Shown here: in pieces, positions 53,169 through 62,203 of the stretch
How positions within the stretch are numbered: position 1 is the stretch's first letter
How the letters are laid out: every line of letters starts with the position of its first letter
Assembly: GCF_902364025.1 (NCBI RefSeq)
Contig: NZ_CABJCG010000001.1
Coordinates: 434,001 to 498,000 of the forward strand
Source: Enterocloster lavalensis
Lineage (GTDB): Bacteria > Bacillota > Clostridia > Lachnospirales > Lachnospiraceae
DNA length: 64,000 nt
Direction: 5' to 3'
Notes under the pieces: generated by a model
Told to the model about the DNA's origin: nothing
Database searches by the model: none
What the model saw: the letters and a program-made list of their open reading frames with translations, nothing else
Translations under genes and position numbers: made by a program

Positions 53169-53226
53169 GTTACGGTTCAGTCTGAGGCAAGCAGCGCGCT
53201 TGGCGTTCTATTACCGGTGAGCCGTA
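53169..53226 (-). repeat. hairpin in the AEC transporter leader
   Basis: TTACGGTTCA pairs with TGAGCCGTAA, with an inner CAAGC/GCTTG stem. It lies between the promoter at 53240-53268 and the transporter start. It resembles part of 43262-43330. Confidence 0.5.
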
Positions 53227-53239
53227 ATCATAATTTACT

Positions 53240-53268
53240 ATTTTAGATCATTTGCCTGGGATTTTCAA
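53240..53268 (-). promoter_or_regulatory. sigma-A promoter of the AEC transporter operon
   Basis: Minus strand -35 TTGAAA, a 17-base spacer and -10 TAAAAT, about 130 bases before the start codon. Confidence 0.65.
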
Positions 53269-53354
53269 CTGAAAGGTTGCCGGTTTTCACGATTTGCCTT
53301 TTGCGGTCCTTGGCTGCCGCCGCCCATCCCGGTTTATTCCGCCATGAACACAAC

Positions 53355-53386
53355 AAAAAACGGGCGCCCTCTGCCGCGGCGCCCGT
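53355..53386 (-). terminator. terminator after the small membrane protein gene
   Basis: Perfect stem ACGGGCGCC/GGCGCCCGT with a 9-base loop and T6 on the minus strand, about 55 bases past the stop codon. Confidence 0.92.
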
Positions 53387-53439
53387 CACAATCTCAGTCT
53401 GCAATTTTTCTTCCCGCCCTGACGGCCCGACGAACGGCC

Positions 53440-53880
53440 TCAGTCCTGTGAATCCTCCTCAAATTCCTTCTCCAGCCGCTTGGCACGCTTTTCCTCCCGT
53501 GTGACGATCAGCAGGCGGACCGCCTGGAAAGATACGATAAAGGCCACCAGTGAAATCAGCGCTTCCTTAACATCCAGCTCCGAGCGGGTGAGCATCACCG
53601 CAATGTATACCACCACAACGACAAGCATCACCACCGCTTCGCGCTTCCAGTATCTGCGTTTGTCGGTCATCATGCTGTACGCCAGCTTCAGCTGGTGCAT
53701 GCGGAAGAGCTGGTAGATCGGCGCTCCGATCATGATCACGTATTCCAGGATACAGTCCTCCAGCTTAAAGCCGAAAAACAGGCACTTCACAACAAAGGAG
53801 GCCGCCGCCAGATAATAGGCCAAACGTCCGATCTCTCCCCAGATTTTATTCGTCGACTGCATTACTCTCTCATCTTTCAT
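53440..53880 (-). CDS. small membrane protein of unknown function
   Basis: About 146 residues from the ATG at 53880 (AAAGGA 9 bases upstream). Four hydrophobic segments in two hairpins (LAYYLAAASFVVKCLFF, ILEYVIMIGAPIYQLF, AVVMLVVVVVYIAVML, ALISLVAFIVSFQAV), ending in a charged KRLEKEFEEDSQD tail. Pairs of such proteins with a small XRE regulator directly upstream are common in Firmicutes. No family function is recognised. It follows the regulator by 14 bases. Confidence 0.75.
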   Translation of the reverse strand: MKDERVMQSTNKIWGEIGRLAYYLAAASFVVKCLFFGFKLEDCILEYVIMIGAPIYQLFRMHQLKLAYSMMTDKRRYWKREAVVMLVVVVVYIAVMLTRSELDVKEALISLVAFIVSFQAVRLLIVTREEKRAKRLEKEFEEDSQD

Positions 53881-53894
53881 ATCGTTCCATCCTT

Positions 53895-54089
53895 TCACTC
53901 TTCCCAAAATAAATCGTCCAGTGTCTTTCCCAATACCTTGCAGATCGCAACACATAGATTCAGCGTGGGGTTGTACTTCCCCGCCTCGATCATGCCGATG
54001 GTCTGCCGCGTCACCCCAACCTTTTCCGCCAACTCCTCCTGGGATAAGTCAAGCGCTGCACGGGCGGATTTTAATTTCAGATTCTTCAA
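53895..54089 (-). CDS. small XRE-family transcriptional regulator
   Basis: 64 residues, a bare helix-turn-helix (LDLSQEELAEKVGVTRQTIGMIEAGKYNPTL) with the conserved tail LGKTLDDLFWEE. I place the start at the TTG at 54089, 10 bases after AGGAGG. The only in-frame ATG (54116) overlaps the promoter region and has no ribosome binding site. Likely controls itself and the membrane protein gene that follows. Confidence 0.85.
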   Translation of the reverse strand: MKNLKLKSARAALDLSQEELAEKVGVTRQTIGMIEAGKYNPTLNLCVAICKVLGKTLDDLFWEE

Positions 54090-54116
54090 ATGGCTGCCAC
54101 CTCCTCTATATTGCAT

Positions 54117-54145
54117 ATTATAATATATATAATTCTAAATGTCAA
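54117..54145 (-). promoter_or_regulatory. consensus sigma-A promoter of the XRE regulator
   Basis: Minus strand -35 TTGACA, a 17-base spacer and -10 TATAAT, both exact. Confidence 0.85.
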
Positions 54146-54189
54146 TTATATTTTGCATTTTGTTTGGTATGAAATGCGATTGGGCTGAA

Positions 54190-54390
54190 TTGTAGTCCGA
54201 GAATCCGTAAATAGTAGTCCGAGAATCCCGTTTGTACTATGAAATTCCCGCTTTATGAATGACAGCCCCATTTTGTAACCGAAATTCCCGTTTTAAAACC
54301 GAAAATCCCATTTTGTAATGATCTTTCCCGGTTTTCTTTGCTTTTCGCAGGATTCCCGTTTCGTAAATAACTGTCTCATTTTGGAAATGC
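54190..54390. repeat. run of degenerate short direct repeats
   Basis: About eight imperfect copies of a unit like AAATTCCCGTTTTGTAACC, spaced 20-30 bases: AGTCCGAGAATCC twice, then AAATTCCCGCTTTATG, CCCCATTTTGTAACCG, AAATTCCCGTTTTAAAACCG, AAAATCCCATTTTGTAATG, GATTCCCGTTTCGTAA and TCTCATTTTGGAAATG. No gene is present. Confidence 0.6.
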
Positions 54391-54396
54391 AGCTGC

Positions 54397-54439
54397 AAAA
54401 AGCCGGCGCACACGTTTTTAATGGACGTATGCGCCGGCT
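54397..54439 (-). terminator. terminator of the surface protein gene
   Basis: AGCCGGCGCA pairs with TGCGCCGGCT, extended by ACGT/ACGT, and is followed by T5 on the minus strand, 17 bases past the stop codon. Confidence 0.92.
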
Positions 54440-54455
54440 ACTCTTATCTGTTAAG

Positions 54456-57400
54456 CTATTGTTCTTTTCTTCTGTTTTTTCCCAATGCCATGTAGACTGC
54501 CAGCAGCACCCCGGACACCAGCATGGTCAGCTCCGCTGCCGCGCTTCTGTTTCCGGTCTTGGGAATGGCTGCCAGGGGAACTTCCCCGTCGTCAATCATT
54601 GTCATGGCCTGCTGTGCCGCCGATGAGGCGTTTGCGGGCATAACCGCCAGAGGCGTCTCGCCGGGTGCAATCTCCTTCACCTCATGACCCGGGCCATTGG
54701 ACACATACGTTGCGCTGTTCCCAGGACCGCCCGAGCTGCTGCCTGAGGAACCGCTGCCGCCTGAAGAGCCGTTTCCGCCGCCCTGGTGGTTTCCGGAATC
54801 CGGGCTGTCGGGAGTTTCCGGCGTGTCGGGGGTAACCGGCGCGTCCGGCGTCTCGGGAGTAGACGGCGTTTCCGACGTATCAGGATTGGCAGGCGTATCC
54901 GGTTTGGCCGGTGTATCCGGCTCTTCCGGCGTCTCTGTGCTTTCCGGAGGAATCGGCTCCTGCGCCTCCTCATATACCGGGTAAACATCCAGGTCTGAGG
55001 TGATATCCGTCAGATCCTGATCCCATTTTACAAAGTTCTTTCCCTCCAGCTGCGCTGGGCTGGGCGGATTTTCAACCGCCGCTCCGGCCTCCACCCGGCG
55101 GGTGTCCACCACGCTGGTCCGGTCCTCCTGGTAGAAGGTTACGGTGTACATTTGAGGCTGGGGCACGCTGTAATTATTGATGAAGGAAACCGCTACGTTA
55201 TAGAGGAACCCATTGCTCTGGAAGGACCCGGAAGCGCTGTTGTTATCGTTGTCGGTAACTCCCGTGCTTGTGCCGTCCATCAATTCCGTCCATCCGTACT
55301 CCTGGACAAACTGCAGCGCCGTCATTTTTAATAAACCGGCCAGGGACTGGGGATTATCCGATGAGTTTGGATTCTCATACCATTTCCCGGTCTCCTGATC
55401 ATAGAGAATAAACGCGCGCCATTTGTTTCCGCCATTCAAGGTGCTTTCCAGGGAGATATAGGGCACTGCCTGGGCGCGCTGGGTCTTTGCGCCGGTTTTA
55501 TCAAACTGCGCCGGTTTCACATAAACATTTAAATAGTAACTGTCCAGATAAACCTTTGTCTTGTTCTGATATCCGATTCCGTAGAATTCCTGCTTTTCCC
55601 TGTCATAGCGGTTGGACTTGTACAGAAGTTCACTCAAACCTTCGTCTGCGGCTTTCGGCCACTTACCGTCCAGGCCCAGCCCCTCTGCCAAGCAGGCTCT
55701 GTATTCCTCATTTTTAATAGAATTGATGTTGGAGGCATGAAGCAGTTCCTGCAATTCACCCCAGTTTTTACATTTGTTCGCGGCCCTCGCCAAATCCTCG
55801 GCCATCTCGATCAGAGAACCATAACATTCCCGGTCGTACTGATAACCGTAGGGAACCGTCTCCGTCACCTCGCTGTCTCCGTCCTCTGTTTCGCCGGAAA
55901 CCGATCCGGAAACCTTGGTGTGGTCATAGACAATATCCACAAAGTGGTTGTGTTCCATCTCCCGCTGCACAATCGTATAGGTGACCGGCTGCGTGAGATC
56001 CAGCAGTGTGACCGGAATCTGAACGCTGCCGCCCTGAGCCAGCTCTGCGGTCAGCTCCAGGGTATCCCCATTGTCCGTAATCTCCCAGCGCTCATCCTCC
56101 GGAATGCTGATATTCTCCGCATTGGAGAACGTCACTACATACTCGTAGGGATTGCTTGTGGTACCGCTGCCCTCGCTGCGCACATTCTTGATCGTAAATG
56201 TCACTTTGTTTCCGTTGCGGATTCCAAAGGGAAGGCTGTTCAGACTGAACGCCGTCAATCCGACTGCCGCGCTGGCCGCTGTGCTCCTCGCGGATGTTTT
56301 TAACAGCACGGGATCCAGACATTCCACCATGTCGATGGTATCGTCCTCCGCTGCCGCCACAACCGGCACATCGCGCCTGGACATAGACAGGGACATGCCG
56401 CCGGAGCTGCTGTCGGAGCCGGAACCGCTGTCGGAACTAGAACCGGAACCGCTATCGGAACCGGAACCACTATCGGAGCCGGAGCCACTATCGGAGCCGG
56501 AGCCACTATCGGAGCCAGAGCCACTATCGGAGCCGGAGCCGCTGTCGGCGCTGGAACCGGAACCGCTATCGGAGCCGGAGCCGCTATCAGTGCTGGAATT
56601 GGAACCGGAGCCGCTGTCGGAGCCGGAACCGCTGTTACTGCCGGAGCTTCCGCTGTCGCCCGACTCGCCGGTACTGTCGTCGGAACTTCCACTTCCGCCG
56701 GTGCTGCTGCCGGAACCGGTACTGTTGTCGGAACCAGAACCGCTTATGCTGCCGGAATCTTCACTTGTGCTGCCACTATCTGTACTGCCGGAGTCTGCGC
56801 TGCCGCCTGCATTGCTTCCATTGTCGGAGCTTCCGCTACCATCCGGGTTGTTTGCGCCGTCAGAGCTTTCATGTTCGCCTGCACCGCTTCCGTTTTCGGA
56901 GTTTCCACTTCCGTCTCCCATATCCGTGCCGCTCTGGCTGCCGGAACCGGTGTTGTCATTACCGGACTCCGCTTTGCCTGTTTCGCCGATTTCTTCAGAA
57001 CTCCCAGAATCCCCGGCCGTTTCATCCGATACGGTCTTATCTTCCGTCTGATCCTCAGTGCCACCGGTCATCTCCTGTTCCCCGTCCGTTCCCGGAGCTT
57101 CTGTCTGATCCATGACCTCTCCGGCTGTGGGATCTTTCTCACCCCCGGCATTCTCACCGGTGCCGCCACCTGCGCTGCCGGCCGCTCCCGGCTGGACCGG
57201 TTCAACAACTTCTACCGCTGCTGTGGACTCTGGAACCTTTTGCTCAGGCTCCAGGGCCTCCCTCATCTCTTCCTTCAAGGTATCTGCACAGTAGACATAG
57301 GTCTTTTCCGTCAGATATCCATTGATATTAAACTGATACGCCACATCTTTGTTGGATTTGTTGGTGAACAGGACGATCAGCTGCTCATTTCCTGTGAGCT

Positions 57401-58325
57401 CATAACCGCGGTCTGCCTCCTCCGCGCCTGTCTCTATGGAATCCATTGCTCCGGACCCACTCTCGTTAACCGGAGCCGCCGCTTCCGCTTCTACGCCGCT
57501 CCCCTCACCCGGAACTGCCGCGTTCGCTTCAACTTCGCTCTTCTCAACCGGAACCGTCATTTCCGCTTCTACATTATACTCATCAACAGGAGTCGAAACC
57601 CCCGCTTCCGTTTTACTCTCTTCAACCGGAGCTACAACACCCGTTTCCGCTTCATTCCCCTCAACCGGGGCTACAACATCCGCTTCCGCTTCAACCCCCG
57701 TCTCTGCGCTCCCGGCCTCCATCTCCGCGCCGTCAGCCGCCGGTTCCTTCCCTTCATCATCAGCCAGGTCCACGGCCTCATCGCGATTCTCAGCCTCAGA
57801 TCCCTCCTCCGTACCGCCGCTCACATCATTCCCCTGTTCAGCAGTTGCCTGGGCCGGAGTTGCCGTCAGAAATTCCTGGTCCTCGTCCCCGTCCATCAGC
57901 TCCGCTTCCCAGCTTCTGTCGTCGTATGCCACCTCCGCGTTTCCGTCCCGGCGCACGAACAGCTGGATGGACGTCTTGTCCGGCAGATCCTTTTTCTTGA
58001 ACTTATAATCCACCGTGTACAGCGGATTTTCCTTGCTGGCCGCCAACAGCTGACGGTACTGAGCCACCGTGTCGGCATCGTCGCTCACAAAAAAGAAATC
58101 CGATTCATCCTTTAAAATGCGATTGCTGCGGATGGCGTCCTCAATGGATGTCTCCAGTTTTTCCCAATCCAGATCGATGACGCACTCTACCAGCTCGATC
58201 TCGTCGTCCTCCTCAGCCTCGCGCACCGCAGCAAAGGCATTCCCCATGCAGGACGTGGAGGCGACACAGAACGCAAGTATCGCAGCGGCTCCCTTTCTCA
58301 ATTTCGTTTCCAACCGATTTATCAT
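54456..58325 (-). CDS. large Ser/Gly-rich sortase-anchored surface protein
   Basis: About 1,289 residues. Signal peptide in the first 33 residues ([21 protein letters not shown]). An N-terminal domain of about 100 residues follows, then Glu/Ala/Val-rich imperfect repeats (about 180-310) and a long Ser/Gly/Asp-rich region with SGSDSG repeats (about 450-650). A folded central region (about 660-1110), an InlB-B-type repeat ([20 protein letters not shown] and [20 protein letters not shown]) and Pro/Asp/Thr repeats come next. It ends with the sorting signal IPKTG, a hydrophobic stretch and KNRRKEQ. Probably an adhesin-like wall protein. ATG at 58325 with AGGTGG 8 bases upstream. Confidence 0.88.
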   Translation of the reverse strand: MINRLETKLRKGAAAILAFCVASTSCMGNAFAAVREAEEDDEIELVECVIDLDWEKLETSIEDAIRSNRILKDESDFFFVSDDADTVAQYRQLLAASKENPLYTVDYKFKKKDLPDKTSIQLFVRRDGNAEVAYDDRSWEAELMDGDEDQEFLTATPAQATAEQGNDVSGGTEEGSEAENRDEAVDLADDEGKEPAADGAEMEAGSAETGVEAEADVVAPVEGNEAETGVVAPVEESKTEAGVSTPVDEYNVEAEMTVPVEKSEVEANAAVPGEGSGVEAEAAAPVNESGSGAMDSIETGAEEADRGYELTGNEQLIVLFTNKSNKDVAYQFNINGYLTEKTYVYCADTLKEEMREALEPEQKVPESTAAVEVVEPVQPGAAGSAGGGTGENAGGEKDPTAGEVMDQTEAPGTDGEQEMTGGTEDQTEDKTVSDETAGDSGSSEEIGETGKAESGNDNTGSGSQSGTDMGDGSGNSENGSGAGEHESSDGANNPDGSGSSDNGSNAGGSADSGSTDSGSTSEDSGSISGSGSDNSTGSGSSTGGSGSSDDSTGESGDSGSSGSNSGSGSDSGSGSNSSTDSGSGSDSGSGSSADSGSGSDSGSGSDSGSGSDSGSGSDSGSGSDSGSGSSSDSGSGSDSSSGGMSLSMSRRDVPVVAAAEDDTIDMVECLDPVLLKTSARSTAASAAVGLTAFSLNSLPFGIRNGNKVTFTIKNVRSEGSGTTSNPYEYVVTFSNAENISIPEDERWEITDNGDTLELTAELAQGGSVQIPVTLLDLTQPVTYTIVQREMEHNHFVDIVYDHTKVSGSVSGETEDGDSEVTETVPYGYQYDRECYGSLIEMAEDLARAANKCKNWGELQELLHASNINSIKNEEYRACLAEGLGLDGKWPKAADEGLSELLYKSNRYDREKQEFYGIGYQNKTKVYLDSYYLNVYVKPAQFDKTGAKTQRAQAVPYISLESTLNGGNKWRAFILYDQETGKWYENPNSSDNPQSLAGLLKMTALQFVQEYGWTELMDGTSTGVTDNDNNSASGSFQSNGFLYNVAVSFINNYSVPQPQMYTVTFYQEDRTSVVDTRRVEAGAAVENPPSPAQLEGKNFVKWDQDLTDITSDLDVYPVYEEAQEPIPPESTETPEEPDTPAKPDTPANPDTSETPSTPETPDAPVTPDTPETPDSPDSGNHQGGGNGSSGGSGSSGSSSGGPGNSATYVSNGPGHEVKEIAPGETPLAVMPANASSAAQQAMTMIDDGEVPLAAIPKTGNRSAAAELTMLVSGVLLAVYMALGKNRRKEQ
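56400..56650 (-). repeat. 18-base tandem repeats coding for Ser-Gly-Asp
   Basis: About fourteen tandem variants of an 18-base unit (coding GSGSDS) inside the surface protein gene. Likely to vary in copy number through slippage. Confidence 0.85.
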
Positions 58326-58369
58326 ATAAAATTCCACCTTATCCATTATTTGCTACGCCAACTATAACA

Positions 58370-58400
58370 TAATCCGGTTACATTTCGGTTACAAATTAAT
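58370..58400 (-). promoter_or_regulatory. probable promoter of the surface protein gene
   Basis: Minus strand -35 TTGTAA, a 17-base spacer and -10 TATGTT. It overlaps a direct repeat TGTAACCG-AAA-TGTAACCG, a possible regulator site. Confidence 0.5.
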
Positions 58401-58477
58401 AACATTCAAATGTTTTTTATATTTTCCAGCTTTATGTGACCACTATTTTCCCATATATTTACATTTTCACAGAAAGA

Positions 58478-58529
58478 ACAGGCCCGATTTCCAAATCCAG
58501 GAATATCCTGTCTTGAAAATCGGGCCTGT
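58478..58529 (-). terminator. terminator after the second lepB
   Basis: A 13-bp stem ACAGGCCCGATTT/AAATCGGGCCTGT with a 26-base loop, about 30 bases past the stop; the T-rich tail on the minus strand is modest. Confidence 0.75.
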
Positions 58530-58557
58530 ATCACATTTACTGACACCGGGCGCCGGT

Positions 58558-59115
58558 CTATACCACCTTCTTGAATTTCGGGAAGTAACAGAACAGCACT
58601 TTGGCGATAATCTTATCCTTTTTCACGTACTGATTTTCCCAGTAGCGGGCGTCCAGAGAATTATTCCGGTTATCTCCCATCATGAAATAGCTGCCCTCCG
58701 GCACCTCATAGGGGCCCCAGGACCCCTCCATGGGTTCCGCCAAATACGGTTCCTCCAGCGGGGTGTCCGAACCGTCGATATAAACCTTGCCGTCGACGAT
58801 GTCCACCGTCTCCCCCGGCAATCCGATGATGCGCTTTACATAGTAAGTCTTCCCCGTAGGATCATCCGGGAAATGGAAAATCACCACGTCGCCGCGCTCT
58901 GGATCGCTGTTGATATAGGAAAGGCGGGAGCCGATCACCCGGGTTTTCGCCATAATGGTGGGGATCATGGAGCCGGTTGGAACGCGGCTGTTGGCAATCA
59001 CAAAGTTGTTGAGCACAAAGGCAATCGCCACAGCGGCTACAATGATCTGAATCCAGCTGATAATCTCCGCCTTCCAGCTAAACGGTTCATTCTCTGTCTT
59101 TTCTTTATCTGACAT
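58558..59115 (-). CDS. lepB: signal peptidase I (second copy)
   Basis: 185 residues. N-terminal membrane anchor (IISWIQIIVAAVAIAFVL), catalytic Ser in RVPTGSMIPTI (about residue 49), catalytic Lys in YVKRIIGLPGE (about 93) and the GDNRNNSLDARYW box. Removes signal peptides. It lies just upstream of the surface protein gene in transcription order but has its own terminator between. GAGG lies 8 bases before the ATG. Confidence 0.94.
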   Translation of the reverse strand: MSDKEKTENEPFSWKAEIISWIQIIVAAVAIAFVLNNFVIANSRVPTGSMIPTIMAKTRVIGSRLSYINSDPERGDVVIFHFPDDPTGKTYYVKRIIGLPGETVDIVDGKVYIDGSDTPLEEPYLAEPMEGSWGPYEVPEGSYFMMGDNRNNSLDARYWENQYVKKDKIIAKVLFCYFPKFKKVV

Positions 59116-59144
59116 GAAACATTCCTCTTTTCCACAACGGCAGA

Positions 59145-60386
59145 CTAACGGATCTGTCCGTCTCCGTAAATAATATATTTGGTCGTGGTCAGCTCCTTGA
59201 GCCCCATGGGACCTCTGGCGTGCAGCTTCTGAGTGCTGATGCCGATCTCCGCTCCGAAGCCGAACTCCTCGCCGTCCGTAAACCGCGTGGAGGCGTTGAC
59301 ATACACGGCCGCCGCGTCCACCTCATTTAAGAAGCGCTGGGCATTAAAATAGTCGCTGGTCACAATCGCCTCGGAGTGGCCGGTGTTGTAATGGTTGATA
59401 TGGGCAATGGCCTCGTCCAGGGAATCCACCAGCTTTAAGGACAGAATGTAGTCCAGATACTCCGTTCCCCAATCCTCCTCCGCTGCCGGAGTAAAGGACG
59501 GCTCGATGGCGCAGGCCGCCTCGTCGGCGCGAATCTCCACCTGCTTATCCTTCAGCTTGCGCTTTAAAAGCGGCAGAAAACGCTCCGCTATGGCCCGGTG
59601 AACCACCAGGGATTCACAGGCATTGCAAACCCCGATCCGCTGGGTCTTTGCATTGTAAATAATATCCAGCGCCATATTGAAGTCTGCGGACTCATCCACA
59701 TAGATATGGCAGTTGCCGGTTCCCGTCTCGATCACGGGCACGGTGCTGTTCTCCACCACCGCGCGGATCAGGCCCGCTCCCCCTCTGGGGATCAGCACAT
59801 CCACGTACTGGTTCAGGCGCATGAGCTCCCGGGTGGTGTCCCGGTTGGTGTCCTCCACCAGCTGTACCGCATCCGCAGGCAGCCCGGCGTGAACCAGCCC
59901 CTCCCGCAGGCAGCGCACGATCGCCTGGTTAGACCGGATGGCGTCGCTTCCACCCTTTAAAATCACCGCGTTTCCGCTCTTAAAGCACAGCCCGAAGGCG
60001 TCCGCCGTCACGTTGGGCCGCGCCTCATAGATCATTCCGATCACGCCCAGAGGCACCCGCTTCTGGCCGATCTGCAGCCCGTTGGGGCGCAGCTTCACGG
60101 AGAGCACTTCCCCTACCGGGTCCTCCAGCGCCGCCACCTGCAACAGGCCGTCCGCCATGGCCTGAACCCTGGCCGGCGTCAGCATCAGGCGGTCCAGCAG
60201 TCCCTGGCTCATTCCGCTGTTTTTCGCCTTCTCACAGTCCTCCTGGTTGGCTAAAAGGATCTCCTCCTCCCCTTCCAGCAGCGATCTGGCGGCCTCCTCC
60301 AGGCCCATATTCTTTTCCCGGGATCCCAGGATGCCCAAAAGCCTCGATACTTCCTTGGCCTGACGGCCGATTTCATTTAATGTCAT
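59145..60386 (-). CDS. proA: glutamate-5-semialdehyde dehydrogenase (gamma-glutamyl phosphate reductase)
   Basis: 413 residues from the ATG at 60386 (GGGAG upstream). Second step of proline synthesis: reduces gamma-glutamyl phosphate with NADPH. Catalytic Cys in [16 protein letters not shown] (about residue 253), [21 protein letters not shown] and the conserved C-terminal [17 protein letters not shown] are present. It is separated from proB by two small genes but runs in the same direction, so both enzymes are probably made together. Confidence 0.96.
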   Translation of the reverse strand: MTLNEIGRQAKEVSRLLGILGSREKNMGLEEAARSLLEGEEEILLANQEDCEKAKNSGMSQGLLDRLMLTPARVQAMADGLLQVAALEDPVGEVLSVKLRPNGLQIGQKRVPLGVIGMIYEARPNVTADAFGLCFKSGNAVILKGGSDAIRSNQAIVRCLREGLVHAGLPADAVQLVEDTNRDTTRELMRLNQYVDVLIPRGGAGLIRAVVENSTVPVIETGTGNCHIYVDESADFNMALDIIYNAKTQRIGVCNACESLVVHRAIAERFLPLLKRKLKDKQVEIRADEAACAIEPSFTPAAEEDWGTEYLDYILSLKLVDSLDEAIAHINHYNTGHSEAIVTSDYFNAQRFLNEVDAAAVYVNASTRFTDGEEFGFGAEIGISTQKLHARGPMGLKELTTTKYIIYGDGQIR

Positions 60387-60494
60387 AAGAATCTCCCTCA
60401 CCCATTTTCACAAAGATCAAAGAGCGCCAAAGCCCGGCCGGGATCTCCCGCCCGGAACTTACAGTACATGATACCACAGAGGCAAGCCAAAAGT

Positions 60495-61100
60495 CTACCG
60501 TTTCAGGTCAATTTCCGGACCGCTGCCGCATTTTACCAGGCCGGAAGTGGTGAGAATCCTCCCCACCGGGAGGTCATATTCCTCCACCGGGAGCCGGGAT
60601 ATCACCTGGAAATCATAGGCCAGCCCCAGAGTCTCATGACCGGGTTCCCGGGCCATAAACCGGTCGTAATACCCGCCGCCATAGCCGATGCGGTATCCCT
60701 GCAAGTCAAAAACAGCTCCCGGAACGATCACCAACGCCCGCTCCTTTGAGGCTTTCTCACACCCGCAGACAGGCTCCGGTATTCCCCGGTACCCGGCCGT
60801 CAGGTCCGATTCGCTGCGGATCCGGTAAAATTCCATCCGCCCGTCCTTTGCCCGGGGCGCGGCCACCGGAATCCCTCTCTTCCAAAGCTCCCGGACCAGC
60901 CTGCGGGTGTCCGCCTCACAGCGGTAGGAAATATAGGTGTAGACCGGCATGCCGCTCCAAAGCTGCTGACACCGCTCCATCTGTTCCCAGAGCCGCCGGT
61001 TTAACGCATCGGCCATTGCCGGTTCCATCCGGTCACGCCGCGCAAGCATTTCCCGCCGCAGCTGTTTTTTCTCCTCCGCCGTCCTCTGCTCTCCCATCAT
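60495..61100 (-). CDS. 5-formyltetrahydrofolate cyclo-ligase
   Basis: 201 residues. Converts 5-formyl-THF to 5,10-methenyl-THF using ATP. Basic N-terminal KKQLRREMLARRD, substrate-binding FDLQGYRIGYGGGYYDRF (about 130-147) and ALVIVPGAVFD are all diagnostic. Its ATG overlaps the stop codon of the DUF896 gene, so the two are translationally coupled. Confidence 0.92.
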   Translation of the reverse strand: MMGEQRTAEEKKQLRREMLARRDRMEPAMADALNRRLWEQMERCQQLWSGMPVYTYISYRCEADTRRLVRELWKRGIPVAAPRAKDGRMEFYRIRSESDLTAGYRGIPEPVCGCEKASKERALVIVPGAVFDLQGYRIGYGGGYYDRFMAREPGHETLGLAYDFQVISRLPVEEYDLPVGRILTTSGLVKCGSGPEIDLKR

Positions 61101-61318
61101 TCCCCCTGTATTTTGCCGTACTTCCTGCCCAGGTCCGTGATGGACCCATCCGGCTCCTGAATGGAAATGTTGTTGAGCGTTCCCCTCAAACTGGCGCGGA
61201 TCGCCGCTATGTACTCCTGCCGCAGCGCCGCCTGCTCCGCCTTCTCTTCCTCCGTCAGCCCAATGGACTGGGATTTATGGTAAAGTTCATTGATCCGGTC
61301 AATGCGTGTCGAATCCAT
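61097..61318 (-). CDS. DUF896 (YnzC-like) small protein
   Basis: 73 residues, two predicted helices: RIDRINELYHKSQSIGLTEEEKAEQAALRQEYI is the conserved DUF896 core. B. subtilis relatives YnzC and YneA-operon YneB-neighbour proteins are small and of uncertain function. It lies between proB and the folate cyclo-ligase gene, overlapping the latter by 4 bases. Confidence 0.88.
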   Translation of the reverse strand: MDSTRIDRINELYHKSQSIGLTEEEKAEQAALRQEYIAAIRASLRGTLNNISIQEPDGSITDLGRKYGKIQGE

Positions 61319-61339
61319 TTTCTCCGTCTCCTCCTGTCG

Positions 61340-62203
61340 TCAATATTCACTGTTCAGATAATGCATCAGGTCAAAATCCAGGTTGGGGTGGGCCAGAAAC
61401 AAGGTGCCCTTCTCCTCCCCGGCCATAATCTGCTGGATCACCTCCACATGGTCGCCGTTGGCGATCACCATATCCGCCCCGCTGTCCGTGGCGATGCGGG
61501 CCGCGGCCAGCTTGGCCGACATGCCGCCGGTGCCCACGCTGCTGCCCGAGGTGCTTTTCCCCATGGAGAGAAACTCTGGGGTGATCTCCGGAACCAGGCC
61601 GATAAACCGGGCCTGGGGATTTTTCCGCGGGTCGTCCGTGTACAGTCCGTCGATATCGGAGAGCAGGATCAGAAGATCCCCGCCGATGAGGGCTGTCACG
61701 ATGGCACTGAGCCGGTCATTGTCGCCAAAGCTGTCCACATAGGGAATCTCCGAGGTGGATACCGTGTCGTTTTCATTGACCACGGGGATGGTTCCCAGCT
61801 TCAGCAGCTCCTCAAAGGTATTCTGGGCGTTGTATCGGGAGGCGTCGTTGACCATGGTATCCTTGGTCAGAAGCACCTGGGCCGCGGTCTGGTTGTACTC
61901 GGCAAAAATCTTCTGGTACACCATCATCAGCCGCGCCTGCCCCACCGCGGCGTACGCCTGCTTCTGGGCCAGGCTGTCCGGCTTTCTCGTGTGTCCAAGG
62001 GCCTGGCGTCCGGCCGCAATGGCTCCGGAGGACACCAGCACCACCTCCCGCCCCTCGCCCCTCAAATCGCTGATCAGGCGGATCAGGCGCTCGATTTTCA
62101 GTAAATTCAAGGCTCCCGTCTCCGGATGGGTCAGGGATGAGGAGCCGATCTTTATCACAACACGCTTCTTTTGCTTCAGCATTTGCCGCTCTTTATTCTG
62201 CAT
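61340..62203 (-). CDS. proB: glutamate 5-kinase, PUA-less form
   Basis: 287 residues. First step of proline synthesis: phosphorylates glutamate. Amino acid kinase fold with VVIKIGSSSLTHPE, VLVSSGAIAAGRQAL, VNENDTVSTSEI and GTGGMSAKLAAARIA. The C-terminal PUA domain of the E. coli enzyme (367 residues) is absent, as in many Firmicutes. The ATG at 62203 has AGAGG 9 bases upstream and overlaps the end of the preceding oxidoreductase gene by 11 bases. Confidence 0.95.
   Translation of the reverse strand: MQNKERQMLKQKKRVVIKIGSSSLTHPETGALNLLKIERLIRLISDLRGEGREVVLVSSGAIAAGRQALGHTRKPDSLAQKQAYAAVGQARLMMVYQKIFAEYNQTAAQVLLTKDTMVNDASRYNAQNTFEELLKLGTIPVVNENDTVSTSEIPYVDSFGDNDRLSAIVTALIGGDLLILLSDIDGLYTDDPRKNPQARFIGLVPEITPEFLSMGKSTSGSSVGTGGMSAKLAAARIATDSGADMVIANGDHVEVIQQIMAGEEKGTLFLAHPNLDFDLMHYLNSEY

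Noticed and set aside
56152..58115. Long plus-strand frames (299 and 414 residues) opposite the surface protein
   Set aside because: They are complements of the Ser/Gly repeats (Pro/Glu/Leu-rich or Arg/Phe-rich repeats) and lack start signals.
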